NCBI GenBank assembly: GCA_963739995.1
Contig: CAVUCH010000017.1
Span: forward strand, 186,001-250,000
Direction: 5' to 3'
DNA length: 64,000 bases
DNA from: CAVUCH01 sp963739995
GTDB taxonomy: Bacteria; Acidobacteriota; Vicinamibacteria; Vicinamibacterales; JAENWD01
How positions within the stretch are numbered: position 1 is the stretch's first letter; the number at the start of each line of letters is the position of its first letter. The notes under the pieces were generated by a model. That model worked only from the letters and a program-made list of their open reading frames with translations, ran no database searches and was not told the origin of the DNA. This document shows, in pieces, positions 1 through 10,069 of this stretch. Both the position numbers and the translations under genes were made by a program.

Positions 1-893
1 ATCTCGCGTGTGAAGTACACCTCCGCCGCCGTGATGCCGCCGCCCGACGGGGTCAGGCGAAGCAGCGCCGCCCCGGTTCCGTAGTCGGACGACAGGAACA
101 CGTGGTTCCCGCGCACGATCGGTGTGGCGATGTTCGCGACCCTGTTCGCCACCCGGTCGTAGCTCCAGAGCACGCGGCCGTTGGCGATGTCGACGCCGAG
201 CGCCCGCTGCCCGGTGAAGACAATGGCCTGGCGAATCCCGCCAATCTCGTGGAAGACGGCGGAGGAGTATCCCGCGCGGTCGGCTTCCGTCTTCCAGATC
301 AGCTTGCCGTCGGCCTTGTTCAGCGCGACCACCGATGAGCCGGGGCCGCCCGGGCTGACGATGATCCGATCGCCTGCGATCAACGGCGATTCGCTGAGAC
401 CCCAGGTGATGTTCTGCCCGCCGAAATCGCGAATGACATTGACCGTCCATGCGACCTTGCCCGAGGCCGCGTCGAGCGCCGTCAGGTCACCGCTCGCACC
501 GAACGCGTACACGCGGGTGCCGTCGATGGTGGGCGTGCCGCGGGGACCATCGCCGCGATCGTTCGAGAAGCGGCGACCGTGCGGTACGTCCCACAGGCGC
601 TTACCGGTCGCGATGTCGTAGGCCATCACGTGCTCGCGGTCCTCGCGGGCGCCGAGCGTGTACAGCCGGCCGGCGGCGACGGCGAAGGACGAGTAGCCCT
701 GGCCTGCACCGGGGGCCTTCCAGGCCAGCGGCGGGCCGCTCTGGGGCCACGCCTTCAGCAGCCCGCGTTCGGCGGACACGCCGTCCCGCCGCGGGCCGCG
801 CCACTGCGGCCAGTCGTCGAGCGCGTGAATCGTCACTGATGCGCCTGCAACGAGCGCAGCGAACCCCACGAAGAGAGCGGACCGACGGATCAT
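1..893 (-). CDS. PQQ-like beta-propeller protein, 3' end cut by window edge
   Basis: The minus-strand frame from the ATG at 893 stays open to base 1, giving 297 codons of a longer protein. The start has a good ribosome site (GGGAGG, about 5 bases upstream). Residues 1-24 form a signal peptide, followed by WPQWRGPRRDG, the usual N-terminal motif of exported quinoprotein-like propellers. Blade repeats such as VMAYDIATGKRLWDV, LTALDAASGKVAWTV and VVALNKADGKLIWKT are visible. These folds are often annotated as PQQ-binding, but most have no shown cofactor or activity, so I assign no reaction. It starts 25 bases after the TonB-dependent receptor gene and probably shares its transcript. A second protein of the same type lies at the head of the group. 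Confidence 0.88.
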   Translation of the reverse strand, partial: MIRRSALFVGFAALVAGASVTIHALDDWPQWRGPRRDGVSAERGLLKAWPQSGPPLAWKAPGAGQGYSSFAVAAGRLYTLGAREDREHVMAYDIATGKRLWDVPHGRRFSNDRGDGPRGTPTIDGTRVYAFGASGDLTALDAASGKVAWTVNVIRDFGGQNITWGLSESPLIAGDRIIVSPGGPGSSVVALNKADGKLIWKTEADRAGYSSAVFHEIGGIRQAIVFTGQRALGVDIANGRVLWSYDRVANRVANIATPIVRGNHVFLSSDYGTGAALLRLTPSGGGITAAEVYFTRE

Positions 894-918
894 GGCGTCC
901 TCCCGAGTTGGTGACGGT

Positions 919-3900
919 TTACCAGAGCAGCTTGGTGCCGAACTGCAGCCGGCGCGGCGAGCCGGCCGACAGGATCTGCCCGAACGTCGCCGAGCCGAGG
1001 AAGTTGTCGGGCAGGTCGAAGTTCGCGCGGTTGAGCACGTTGAACGCTTCGAGCCGGAGCTGCAGGCGCGCGCGCGACCCGAGCGGCACGTGTTTGAGGA
1101 GACCGACGTTCACGTTCGCGAATCCAGGTCCCTCGAGCGTATTTCTCCCGACGTCCCCGAAGCTGCCGAACGGCGGGAACGCAAACGCAGCCGCATCGAA
1201 CCACGCTCCCGGACCGCGGCTTGACAGCGCAGGATCGCCGACCTGATTGGGTCGGTCGTTGGCGCCGAACCCGAGGCTGGCCCGGCCCGTGTTGCTGTTG
1301 TCGATCTCGGGGAGAAGCGCGACGGTGAACGGGCGGCCGCTGTGGAAGGCCGCCACGGTCTCGAGGCTCCAGCCGCCCAGGACAGCCGTCCCGATCCCAC
1401 CGTCGTGCAGCCACCGGCGGCCGACGCCGAACGGCAGCGCGTACGAGATGGCGAGGGAGAACCGGTGCCGCACGTCGAAGTTCGAGCGCGCGCGCTCGTC
1501 GGGATTGTTGCTGTCCTGCGGAAAATTGGCATCGCCGGCGCTCGCGAAAAAGCTGGACGTGTCGTCGGTGGACTTGCCAAGCGTGTAGGCGGCCAGCACT
1601 GCGATCCCGGCGTCGAGCCGCTGCGAGTACGAGACCTGCAAGCTGTCGTACCGCGAGCGGGCGCGCGATTCGAGGAAGATGATGTCCGCCAGTCGCGGGT
1701 CGGGGCGCAGGTTCACCGGCGCGGGGCTCGGCTCCGGCTGGTTGATGTCGCGCGCTGCCAGCAGGTGGCGCCCGCGAGATTCCGACGTACGCCACATCCA
1801 CGGCGCGGCCGCTCCCGAGCTGCCACTGAGCGCCCGCCGACGCGTGGTGGAACGCCGCGGTCTGGAAATCGCGCTGGATGCCGAGCGCCGCGTCGGGCGT
1901 GGGAAGGGGATAGTTCGCGGGGAACGGGTCGTAGAGCGTCACCGGGAGCCCTGGCAGGGAGAAGTAGTAGCTCAGATCGAAGTACGGCGGGCTGAAGTAC
2001 AAGCCCTCCGAGGGCGCCAGCGCCGACTGGTCGAAGTAGATCCCGTAACCGCCCCGCACGACGACGTTGTTGCTGCCAGCGGGCGTCCACGCGACGCCCA
2101 CGCGCGGCGCGATGTTGTTGCGGTCGGTCGTGTACCCCCCACGCGGCACGCCGTTCGTCCCGACTGGCACGAGCTCACCGGTCGCGGGGTCGTAGATGGT
2201 CGCGCGATCGTCGGCATCGACCGGCGCCTCGTTCACTTCGTACCGGACGCCCGCCGTGAGCGTCACGTCGTCGTGCAGGCGGATGCTGTCGGTGACGAAC
2301 AGGTTCACGCTGCGCGTTCGAAGCCGCTGCGGGTTATCGAGCGTCGCGCCGCCGGTGAGGGCCGGGATGCCGAGCAGCAGGTCCGCGAGGGCGTTGCCGG
2401 TGATCGGCGCCGCGCTGGTAAAGGTGAGGAACCCGCGGGACTGCACGTCCCGGTACGCGTCTTGGCGGACGGTGCGAAGGTCGATCCCGCCCTTCACCAG
2501 GTGGGGGCCTCGCGTCCACGTGATCGTGTCCAGTGCCTGCACGAGGTGCGTGGTGCTCTCCTGCGGCTCGTTGTACCCATCGCCCAGCGGAGAGTAGCCC
2601 GAGACAGTGATGAAGCTCAGTCCCCAGTCGCGTGGGTTCGCAGACAGCTCCGGCAGCCCCACGGCGTTGTTGAGGCTGTTGCCGCTGTTCTCGTGGAACG
2701 AGCCGCCCGACACGCGACTCCAGCCGACGCGCGCCTCGTTGACGAGGTGTGACGAGAACACGTGCGAGAACGATGTCGCGAAGTTCTGACCACGCCGTGC
2801 CACGTCGGTGCCGAAACCCGGGACGGCCGCAAAGCCTTGGCCGGAGAACGGCTCGTACAGCCGCCGGTCGGCGAAGCTATATCGCGTGGTCCACGTCGAT
2901 GCGGCGCCGAGCGTGCGATCCACACGCAGGTCGAACTGGTCCTCGTCGTCGCGCAGAAGAGGCGACGAGACGTAGTTGCCGACCGGCACATTGCGATTCG
3001 GGAGCGGATACAGGCCGGCGATCGCACTGCCGATGGGATTCACGAACGGCGACGGAATCCGGTTGCCGGTGAAGGGCTGCCCCGTGAAAGGATTGCGCGG
3101 GGGCGGCAGGGCGCTGGCCGAGAAGTCCCCCTGGCGCTCGGCCAGGGTCGGCACGGTGGTCAGGCGTGTCGTCCCCTCGCGCATCCGCGTGCCCTCGTAG
3201 ACCGAGAACACGAACGTGCGGTCCTTCTGCAGCGGCCCTCCGACCGACCCGCCGAACTGGTACCGCTCGTAATCTGGCGCCGGCTCGTCGCGGGGCGCGA
3301 AGTAGTTGCGCGCGTCCAGAGCGCCGTTCCGAAGGAACTGGTACGCCGTGCCGCCCCAGCGGTTCGAACCGGACCGCGTAATCACGTTGACCTGTGCTCC
3401 GCCGTTTCGGCCGAAGGACGCATCGTAGGAGCTGGTGACCACCTCGAACTCCCGGATGGCATCGACAGGCACCCGCACGCCGATACCGTTCAGCTTCGGA
3501 TCGACGTTGTAGACGCCGTCGAGCAGGTACGCGTTGCTGTCCTCGCGCGCACCGTTCGCGTTGAATGCGAAGTCGCCTCGGATCGAGGTGGCCGAACCGG
3601 GAGCGGCCGGGACTGTCCCTGGCGCGAGGAGCGCCAGCTCGAGGACGTTGCGGCCGTCGAGCGGGAGGCCGGAGACGAGGCGATCGTCGAGCACCGTGCC
3701 ACGCCACGGCAGTTCCGATTCCCGCCGCAGGGGCGCGGAGACCGTCAGCTCCTCGGTGACGGTGACGCCCAGCTGCGCCTCAATCCAGATCGCCTGAGCC
3801 ACGTCCAGCGCCAGGCGGCGGATGTACGGCGCGTGCCCGGACGCAACGATCTCCAACCGGTGCGCGCCCGAGGCGAGATGCGCGACCGTGAACTCACCGG

Positions 3901-4123
3901 ACCCTCCCGTTTCGGCCTGCCGCCGCTCGCCCGTTTCTTCACGCACGACCGTCACCGCACCGCCCGCGACGGGCTGTCCGGCGGCGTCACGGACCGTGCC
4001 GCGCACCGAGCCGTGAATGGTCTGCGCAGCGGCGCCCGTGACGAACATCGGGATGAACAACAGGGCGAATATCGCGACGATCGCCGACACCCCGCCCCCA
4101 GACCAGGTTGAGTTCGAAGACAT
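919..4123 (-). CDS. Oar-like TonB-dependent outer-membrane receptor, one frameshift
   Basis: I chose the ATG at 4123 because GGGGAG lies just upstream and a signal sequence ending near AAAQ follows. Residues about 37-120 are a carboxypeptidase-regulatory-like (transthyretin-like) domain (GSVRGTVRDAAGQPV). A plug domain follows (NANGAREDSNAYLLDGV, then the VDAIREFEV region) and then a long beta barrel ending in FGTKLLW. Receptors of this type import large ligands through the outer membrane using TonB energy. The reading frame breaks near 1779-1781: YVG continues as SRGRHLLAARDIN only after dropping one base, and 919-1797 then encodes the rest of the barrel. With the break repaired the product is about 1068 residues, normal for the family. 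It lies between two propeller genes on the same strand. The substrate cannot be inferred. Confidence 0.88.
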
Positions 4124-4235
4124 GTCTCCCCTAGGACGAGCGCACGGCGGCGCGGGTTTCACCGCGCGGACACGCGCGAACGGACGTTCAGCAGACAAGA
4201 GCGCACCATTGCGACCGGTTGCCGCGGGCGGTGGC

Positions 4236-5603
4236 TCAGCGCTTGCCGATCGCGATGAGCTGATTCTGCGTTCGGATCAGCAGGCGGCCCTCCGAAAAGG
4301 CGGGCGTGGCCAGGACGCTGGCCTTCATGTCATTCGTCGCAAGGCGTTCGAACGTCGGACCAGCCGCAATCACGACGACCTGTCCATCTTCCGCCGCGAC
4401 GTATACCCGGCCATCGTTCGCCACCGGCGATGAGGTGAACGCCGACGACGTGTCTGCCAGCAGCCGCTGCTGGTACTTGCGATCGCCCGTCCTCGCGTCG
4501 AACACGCTCAGAACGCCGTTGTACGCGACGACGTACACGAGCCCGCGATACACGAGCGGCGTACAGAGGTACCCGCCGCCTTTCGGCACGCTCCACGCCA
4601 CGTGATCGCTGGTCGTCGTGTTCGGCGGCAGGGTGATGTCGCCTTTCGCCGTCTCCCGGACCGCGAGGACCGGCGACGGCCCTCCGTGAGCGTTGGTGAT
4701 GTAGATGAGGCCGTCGTGCACGACAGGCGTCGGGATGGGAATGTCACCGTTGCCCGACAGCCGCCAGATCTCGGCACCTGTCTCGAAGTCGTAGGCGCCC
4801 GCGTGACGGAAGCCATTGACGATGACCTGTGTGCGGCCGTTGACGCGGTGAATCGTGGGCGTTCCCCAGGTTGGCACGTCGCTGCGTGGCGTGCGCCACC
4901 GCTCCTTGCCCGTCGCCGCGTCGAACGCCGCCAGAAACGAGTTCTTCTGGACGTCAGCAAGGACGATCACCGTCCCCTCGTGCAGCACCGGAGAGCTGCC
5001 GGTCTCCCACTGCATCTCGGGCGCGGTGAACCAGCCCGCGTCGAGCACGCCGAGATTCTTGTTCCACAGCAGCTTGCCCGACAGATCGTAGGCGTACAGC
5101 CCCTCGGACCCGAAGAATGCGATCAGACGCGAGCCATCGGTCGCCATCGTCGAATTCGCGTGCGTGGCTTTCGTGTGCCGCTTGATCTGCGGGACGCCCT
5201 TATGGACCGTCTGCTGCCATTTGACGGCTCCGGTCTTCTTGTCGAGGGCATAAACGCGCCATTCGTGCGGCGTGTCATCGCGCACCGGCTCGACATCCCC
5301 GTAGAGACCGACTCTCAGCCCGGCATCTGTCCTGCCGCTGATCGCGGTCGAGATGAAGATGTCGTCGTCCCAGACGACCGGGCTCGAGTGACCGAGACCA
5401 GGGACGTCCGCCTTCCAGAGAATGTTTCTGCCCGCTGCCACGTCCCACTCCGCGGGCACGCTGAAGCCCTCGGCAATGCCGCCCGCCGAGATGCCGCGGA
5501 ACTGGGGCCAATCGACCCCGGGGCGCGGCGCAGACGTGGTCATCGCAGCCAGCGACAGGCTGCAGAGGAGCACGGCGGACGCGGCAGGAACGGAGTGGCG
5601 CAT
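4236..5603 (-). CDS. Exported PQQ-like beta-propeller repeat protein
   Basis: About 455 residues from the ATG at 5603. An upstream in-frame start exists at 5639, but starting at 5603 puts the hydrophobic signal peptide (VPAASAVLLCSLSLAAM) at the N terminus. The mature part begins with VDWPQFRGISAGGIAEGF, matching the other propeller protein at 1-893. Repeats such as VYALDKKTGAVKWQQTV, LAAFDAATGKERWRT and AYDFETGAEIWRL show successive WD-like blades. The fold matches PQQ-dependent dehydrogenases and BamB, but no dehydrogenase active-site signature was recognised, so an enzymatic role is unproven. It lies 112 bases upstream of the TonB-dependent receptor on the same strand, suggesting a propeller-receptor-propeller operon. 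Confidence 0.87.
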   Translation of the reverse strand: MRHSVPAASAVLLCSLSLAAMTTSAPRPGVDWPQFRGISAGGIAEGFSVPAEWDVAAGRNILWKADVPGLGHSSPVVWDDDIFISTAISGRTDAGLRVGLYGDVEPVRDDTPHEWRVYALDKKTGAVKWQQTVHKGVPQIKRHTKATHANSTMATDGSRLIAFFGSEGLYAYDLSGKLLWNKNLGVLDAGWFTAPEMQWETGSSPVLHEGTVIVLADVQKNSFLAAFDAATGKERWRTPRSDVPTWGTPTIHRVNGRTQVIVNGFRHAGAYDFETGAEIWRLSGNGDIPIPTPVVHDGLIYITNAHGGPSPVLAVRETAKGDITLPPNTTTSDHVAWSVPKGGGYLCTPLVYRGLVYVVAYNGVLSVFDARTGDRKYQQRLLADTSSAFTSSPVANDGRVYVAAEDGQVVVIAAGPTFERLATNDMKASVLATPAFSEGRLLIRTQNQLIAIGKR

Positions 5604-5771
5604 GAGGGTCGCCCTTGCGATCCTACAACAGGAAAACACAAGGGAAGGTGCGGGGACCTCTTCGATTTTGGCGGGACGTGTGGTGGAAGGTGCAAAGAAT
5701 GAGGAGCGGTTGGGCGCGTGAGCCTCCGCTCCCGTCGGGTGGCGGTGGACCGTCGACGGTCGACCGATGGC

Positions 5772-6911
5772 CTACACGGCCGCCGGAACGACGGCCTTCT
5801 CCCATGGCAACCCGGCCTTTCCGAAATGGCCGTAGTTCGTGGTCTGCCGGTAGATGGGCTGCAACAGTTCCAGTTCCTGGATGATGTTGGCGGGCCGGAA
5901 GTCGAAGTTGTCCGCTACGTACTTCTCGGCCTTCTGCGCGTCGCCCGTGCCAAAGGTGTCGACCTTGATTGAGAGCGGCTTGGCGCGGCCGATCGCGTAA
6001 GCGACCTGAAGCTCCGCCTTGTGCGCGAAGCCGGACTGCACGAGCCGCCGCGCCACGTAACGGCAGTAGTACGCGCCGCTGCGATCCACTTTCGACGGGT
6101 CCTTCCCGCTGAACGCGCCGCCGCCGTGACGGCCTGCGCCGCCATAGCTGTCGACGATGATCTTGCGCCCGGTGACGCCGCAGTCGGCAGAGGGCCCGCC
6201 GAGGACGAAGCTGCCGCTCGGGTTGACGATGAACTCGGCGCGGGGGTTGTACCACTCCCCGAGGACGCGCGGCGCGAGCTCGCGCTCCACGTAGGCCTGG
6301 ACGTCTGACCGCGACACGCGGTCGCGATGCTGCGTGGAGATGAGGACGGTGGCGACTTCGATGGGGGTGTTGCCGCGGTAGACGACCGAGACCTGCGACT
6401 TCGAGTCGGGACGGAGCCAGTCGTGCTTGCCAGTGCGCCGATCCTCGGCGAGACCGCGCGTGAGGCGGTGCGCCAGGAGGATCGGCAGCGGCATCAGCTC
6501 ATCGCTTTCATCGGTCGCGTACCCGAACATGATGCCCTGATCGCCGGCGCCCTGTTCCTTCTGGTCATCGGTCGCGTGGACAACGCCCTGGTTGATCTCG
6601 TTCGACTGGCGCGAGAGGAGCAGCAGCACCTGCACGGCGTCGGCGTTGAACGGCTCGGCCGGATCCGTGTAGCCGATCTCCCGGATGGTGCGCCGCACGA
6701 TGTCCTCGTAATTCAACCGCGCCGCCGTGCTGATCTCCCCGCCGAGCACGACCGTGTTGTGCTTGCACATCACCTCGCAGGCGACATGGCTGTGCGGATC
6801 CTGCTCGAGGCACGCATCCAGGACCGCGTCCGCAATGAGGTCGCAGACCTTGTCCGGATGACCCTCGGACACCGACTCCGACGAAAACGTGTAGTGCTGT
6901 TCGCTGCTCAT
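5772..6911 (-). CDS. metK: S-adenosylmethionine synthetase
   Basis: A complete 379-residue protein, the normal size for bacterial MetK, making S-adenosylmethionine from methionine and ATP in the cytoplasm. Signature segments are present: SEGHPDKVCDLIADAVLD near the N terminus, DQGIMFGYATDE in the middle, and the glycine-rich GGGAFSGKDPSKVDRS near residue 250. The start ATG at 6911 follows a GGGAG site about 12 bases upstream. The 5' region holds a pseudoknot-forming leader and an intrinsic terminator (see separate entries), so expression is probably controlled by premature transcription termination in response to the enzyme's own product. The next gene downstream begins at 5603. Confidence 0.98.
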   Translation of the reverse strand: MSSEQHYTFSSESVSEGHPDKVCDLIADAVLDACLEQDPHSHVACEVMCKHNTVVLGGEISTAARLNYEDIVRRTIREIGYTDPAEPFNADAVQVLLLLSRQSNEINQGVVHATDDQKEQGAGDQGIMFGYATDESDELMPLPILLAHRLTRGLAEDRRTGKHDWLRPDSKSQVSVVYRGNTPIEVATVLISTQHRDRVSRSDVQAYVERELAPRVLGEWYNPRAEFIVNPSGSFVLGGPSADCGVTGRKIIVDSYGGAGRHGGGAFSGKDPSKVDRSGAYYCRYVARRLVQSGFAHKAELQVAYAIGRAKPLSIKVDTFGTGDAQKAEKYVADNFDFRPANIIQELELLQPIYRQTTNYGHFGKAGLPWEKAVVPAAV

Positions 6912-6951
6912 GGACGCGTTTCAACTCCCGCTAGGACAGGTGGCCGTACAC

Positions 6952-7066
6952 GAAAAAAAGGCTCGGCGATTCGTCGCGAGCCTTTCGATCCGCGACTTAG
7001 ATGGCAGTGGCCAGCGGTGAGGCTGACTACGCGCGGCCCATCAAGTCGGGTGAAATCGCCGCGCCT
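6952..7066 (-). promoter_or_regulatory. Putative SAM-II-like pseudoknot riboswitch in metK leader
   Basis: Read on the minus strand. Stem P1 is GCGCGGC (7064-7058) with GCCGCGC (7037-7031), 7 bp. Its loop opens with GAUUUCACC and then CGACUUGAUGG (7048-7038), which pairs with CCAUCUAAGUCG (7004-6993), 11 bp with one bulged U, lying outside P1. This is an H-type pseudoknot. The GAUUU loop start and the CGACUU/AAGUCG pairing resemble the SAM-II class as I know it. The 26-nt segment between holds a 6-bp hairpin, and the UAAA usually following AAGUCGC is missing, so this would be a variant. GUCGCG (6996-6991) can alternatively pair with CGCGAC (6978-6973), breaking the terminator. SAM binding would then favour termination. 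Confidence 0.6.
6953..6985 (-). terminator. Intrinsic terminator/attenuator upstream of metK
   Basis: On the minus strand AAAGGCTCGCG (6985-6975) pairs with CGC, a bulged C, then GAGCCTTT (6968-6957) around the loop ACGAAT, followed by a run of six T. It lies about 45 bases before the metK start and just after the pseudoknot, so it reads as the expression platform of a transcriptional riboswitch rather than the end of a gene. Confidence 0.8.
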
Positions 7067-7121
7067 GTTGAGTGTCGTCCACCGAGGCTGCCGGTGTCAA
7101 GCAGAGGAGGACGGGATTTAC

Positions 7122-7260
<139 letters not shown>

Positions 7261-7313
7261 AGCCAGCGCCGTATTTGACCCCTCGCGCGCAAATTGGTGC
7301 AATGCGCCTGGCC

Positions 7314-8108
7314 ATGGCCCGCTTCAAGCTGACCATCGAATACGCCGGCACGCGTTACAGCGGGTGGCAGATTCAAAAGAACGCCCGCACGGTGGCAGGC
7401 GAACTCGACCGCGCGGTGCGCGAAGCGACCGGGGTGCGCGCGATCGAGCTGTACGGCGCCGGACGCACCGACGCCGGGGTGCACGCGCTTGCGCAGGTGG
7501 CGCACCTGGACATTCGCACGAACGTCCCTCCGGCCTCGCTGCTGCGGCGCGTGAACGACGAGCTGCCCGCGGACATCAACATCCTCCGCGTCGACGCCGC
7601 GCCCCACCGGTTCCACGCGCGTCACGACGCGATCGCGCGGACGTATTTGTATCAGGTGGCCACGCGGCGCACGGCGTTCGCGAAGCCATTCGTCTGGTGG
7701 GTGCGCGAGGCCCTCGACGTCGAGGGGATGCGCCGTGCCGCCGTCCGCTTCGAGGGCCTGGGCGACTTCGCGTCGTTCACGGACGACGACCCCGACGAGA
7801 AGTCCACCAAGGTGGCGGTCACCCGCGTGCGCCTCGACCAGGCCGGGGACCTGCTGCTGCTGCGAGTCGAGGGGTCCCATTTCCTGTGGAAAATGGTCCG
7901 CCGCATGGTCGGCGTGCTCGTCGCGATCGGACGGAACGAGCTGACCCCGCGGGAACTCGATCAGTTCATGCGCGAACCGTCCGGCGCACCCGCGCGTCTG
8001 ACCGCACCTCCGTCGGGCCTCTTCCTCGAGCGCGTGACTTACCCGGGCGATCCCACGCCCGTCGATGCCGCTCCTCCCCTGCTGACGCTGCCCTCGTTTG
8101 GGCGCTAG
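7314..8108 (+). CDS. truA: tRNA pseudouridine(38-40) synthase
   Basis: 264 residues from ATG 7314; ATG 7302 adds four residues and is also possible. The frame is open far upstream, but conserved sequence starts at MARFKLTIEYAGTRYSGWQ, the standard TruA N terminus. The catalytic aspartate is in GAGRTDAGVHALAQVAHLD. C-terminal motifs include FLWKMVRRMVGVLVAIGR. TruA isomerises uridines 38-40 in the tRNA anticodon arm. The gene is flanked by heptamer repeat arrays on both sides and converges with the ABC transporter gene. Confidence 0.96.
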   Translation: MARFKLTIEYAGTRYSGWQIQKNARTVAGELDRAVREATGVRAIELYGAGRTDAGVHALAQVAHLDIRTNVPPASLLRRVNDELPADINILRVDAAPHRFHARHDAIARTYLYQVATRRTAFAKPFVWWVREALDVEGMRRAAVRFEGLGDFASFTDDDPDEKSTKVAVTRVRLDQAGDLLLLRVEGSHFLWKMVRRMVGVLVAIGRNELTPRELDQFMREPSGAPARLTAPPSGLFLERVTYPGDPTPVDAAPPLLTLPSFGR

Positions 8109-8159
8109 GGCGTGTCTCAGCTGGCTGTCCAACCGCAAACATCGGTAACAAATAAACCG

Positions 8160-8272
<113 letters not shown>

Positions 8273-8300
8273 TTCGTCGTCTGCATGGTGCCGCCGGTCG

Positions 8301-10068
8301 CTATCCCACAGTGACCAACGGCTCCTCCCGCCGCTCGCCCACCTGCTGGCGCCACATCGCGTAGTACAAGCCGCGTTGCGTGACCAGGTCGTCGTGACGC
8401 CCCTGCTCCACGATGCGGCCGCGTTCGAGGACGTAGATGCGATCGGCGTGGAACACTGTGGAGAGGCGGTGGGCGATGAGGATCGTGATCGCTTCACGGC
8501 TGTGGTTGACGTCGCGGATCGTGTGGCTGATCTCGTCCTCGGTGATCGAGTCGAGCGACGAGGTGGCCTCGTCGAAGACGAGCAGGTCGGGGTTGCGCAG
8601 CAGGGCGCGCGCGATCGAGAGGCGCTGGCGCTCGCCGCCCGAGACCTTCACGCCTGCTTCTCCGATGATCGTGTCCAGTCCCTTGTGCGCCCGTGCGAGC
8701 AGGCTGTCGCACGCCGCGCGTCGCAGCGCGTCCAGGACCTCCGCGTCGCCCGCTCCGGGGCACACGAAGAGCAGGTTCTCGCGGATGCTCCCCGAGAACA
8801 GCTGCGTGTCCTGCGTGACGAACCCGATGCGGGCGCGCAGTTGCTCCAGGTCCACCTCCAGCCCCGAGTGCCCGTTGTACAGAATCCGGCCCGATTGCGG
8901 GCGGTAGAGGCCCACCAGCAGCTTCACGAGCGTGCTCTTGCCCGCGCCCGACGGCCCCACGAAGGCGATCGTCCCGCCGCGGGACACCTCGAAGGAGATG
9001 CCTGTCAGCGCCGCAACCTGCGCGCTCTGGTAGCGTGAAACCCACCGCCTCGAACGCGAGCGTCGAGAGACGATCGATCAGTATCGGCTTCACGGGGCGC
9101 GGCTCGAGCGGCGTGTTCAACAGCGCCTCGAACTTCTGCAGCGACACCTCGGTCTCCCGATAGGTGTTGATCACGTTCCCGAGCTCCTGCAGCGGGCCGA
9201 AGATGAAGAACGAGTAGATGAAGAGCGAGAAGAACTGGCCGACCGTGATGCGCTGCGTGAAGATCAGATAGAGCATCAGGAACATGATGCTGGTGCGGAG
9301 CGCGTTGACGGCCGTGCCCTGGATGAAGCTCAGGCTGCGCAGGTAGCGCACCTTCTTGAGCTCGAGCGCGAGGATCTTCTCAGTGGTGCCGTTCAGGCGC
9401 GCCACTTCCTGGTCCGCCAGGCCGAGGCTCTTCACCAGCTCGATGTTGCGCAGCGACTCGGTCGTCGATCCGGCCAGCCCCGTGGTTTCCCGCACGATCT
9501 CGACCTGGATCCGCTTGATGCGCCGGCTGAGCGTGGAGCTGAGTATCCCGAGCAAGGGCACGGTGAGCAGCAACGCGGGGGCGATGACCCAGTGCACCGT
9601 GAACGAGTAGACCATCACGAAGACGATGCCCACCAGCGTCGTGAAGAGCACGTTGATCGAGACGGCAATGAGCTTCTCGACGTCCACGCGCACCTTCTGC
9701 AGCACTCCGAGCGTCTCCCCGCTGCGCTGATCCTCGAAGGTGGCATAGGGCAGGTCGAGCGAATGGCGCACGCCGTCCGCATAGAGCTGCGCGCCCAGCC
9801 GCTGCGTGATGACATTGATGCAGTAGTCCTGGAAGTTCTTCGCGACCCGGGACACGAAGGCCACGCCGACCGCCGCAAGCAGCAGCAGGCTCACCCCCCG
9901 GAAGAACTGGCCTGTCGTGTATTCGCGGTACCGCGTGGCGTACTCGTCGATCACATGGCGGAAGATCAGCGGATCCAGCAGCGAAAACACCTGGTTGATG
10001 GTCGCCAGCAGGAGCGCGATCGCGAGCAGGCCGCGGTAGCGTGCGAGGTACGTCCACAGGAGGCGCAC
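8301..10068 (-). CDS. ABC exporter, fused membrane and ATPase domains, one frameshift
   Basis: The N-terminal 300 residues from ATG 10068 form an exporter-type membrane domain (LAIALLLATINQVFSLLDPL, then further hydrophobic helices). The C-terminal ATPase has Walker A GPSGAGKSTL, signature VSGGERQRLSIARAL, Walker B LLVFDEATSSLD and the H-loop IAHRLS. The two parts are in different frames. Removing one base near 9036 joins VGF to YQSAQVAALTGISFEV, the normal start of the nucleotide-binding domain. Repaired length is about 588 residues, typical of MsbA-like half transporters. The substrate is unknown. The start lies one base after the methyltransferase stop, so the genes are probably translationally coupled. 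Confidence 0.87.
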
Positions 10069-10069
10069 G

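Noticed and set aside
5749..5764. Palindrome GACCGTCGACGGTC after metK, considered as a terminator
   Set aside because: No T-run and only a 14-base palindrome; not distinguishable from chance in GC-rich DNA.
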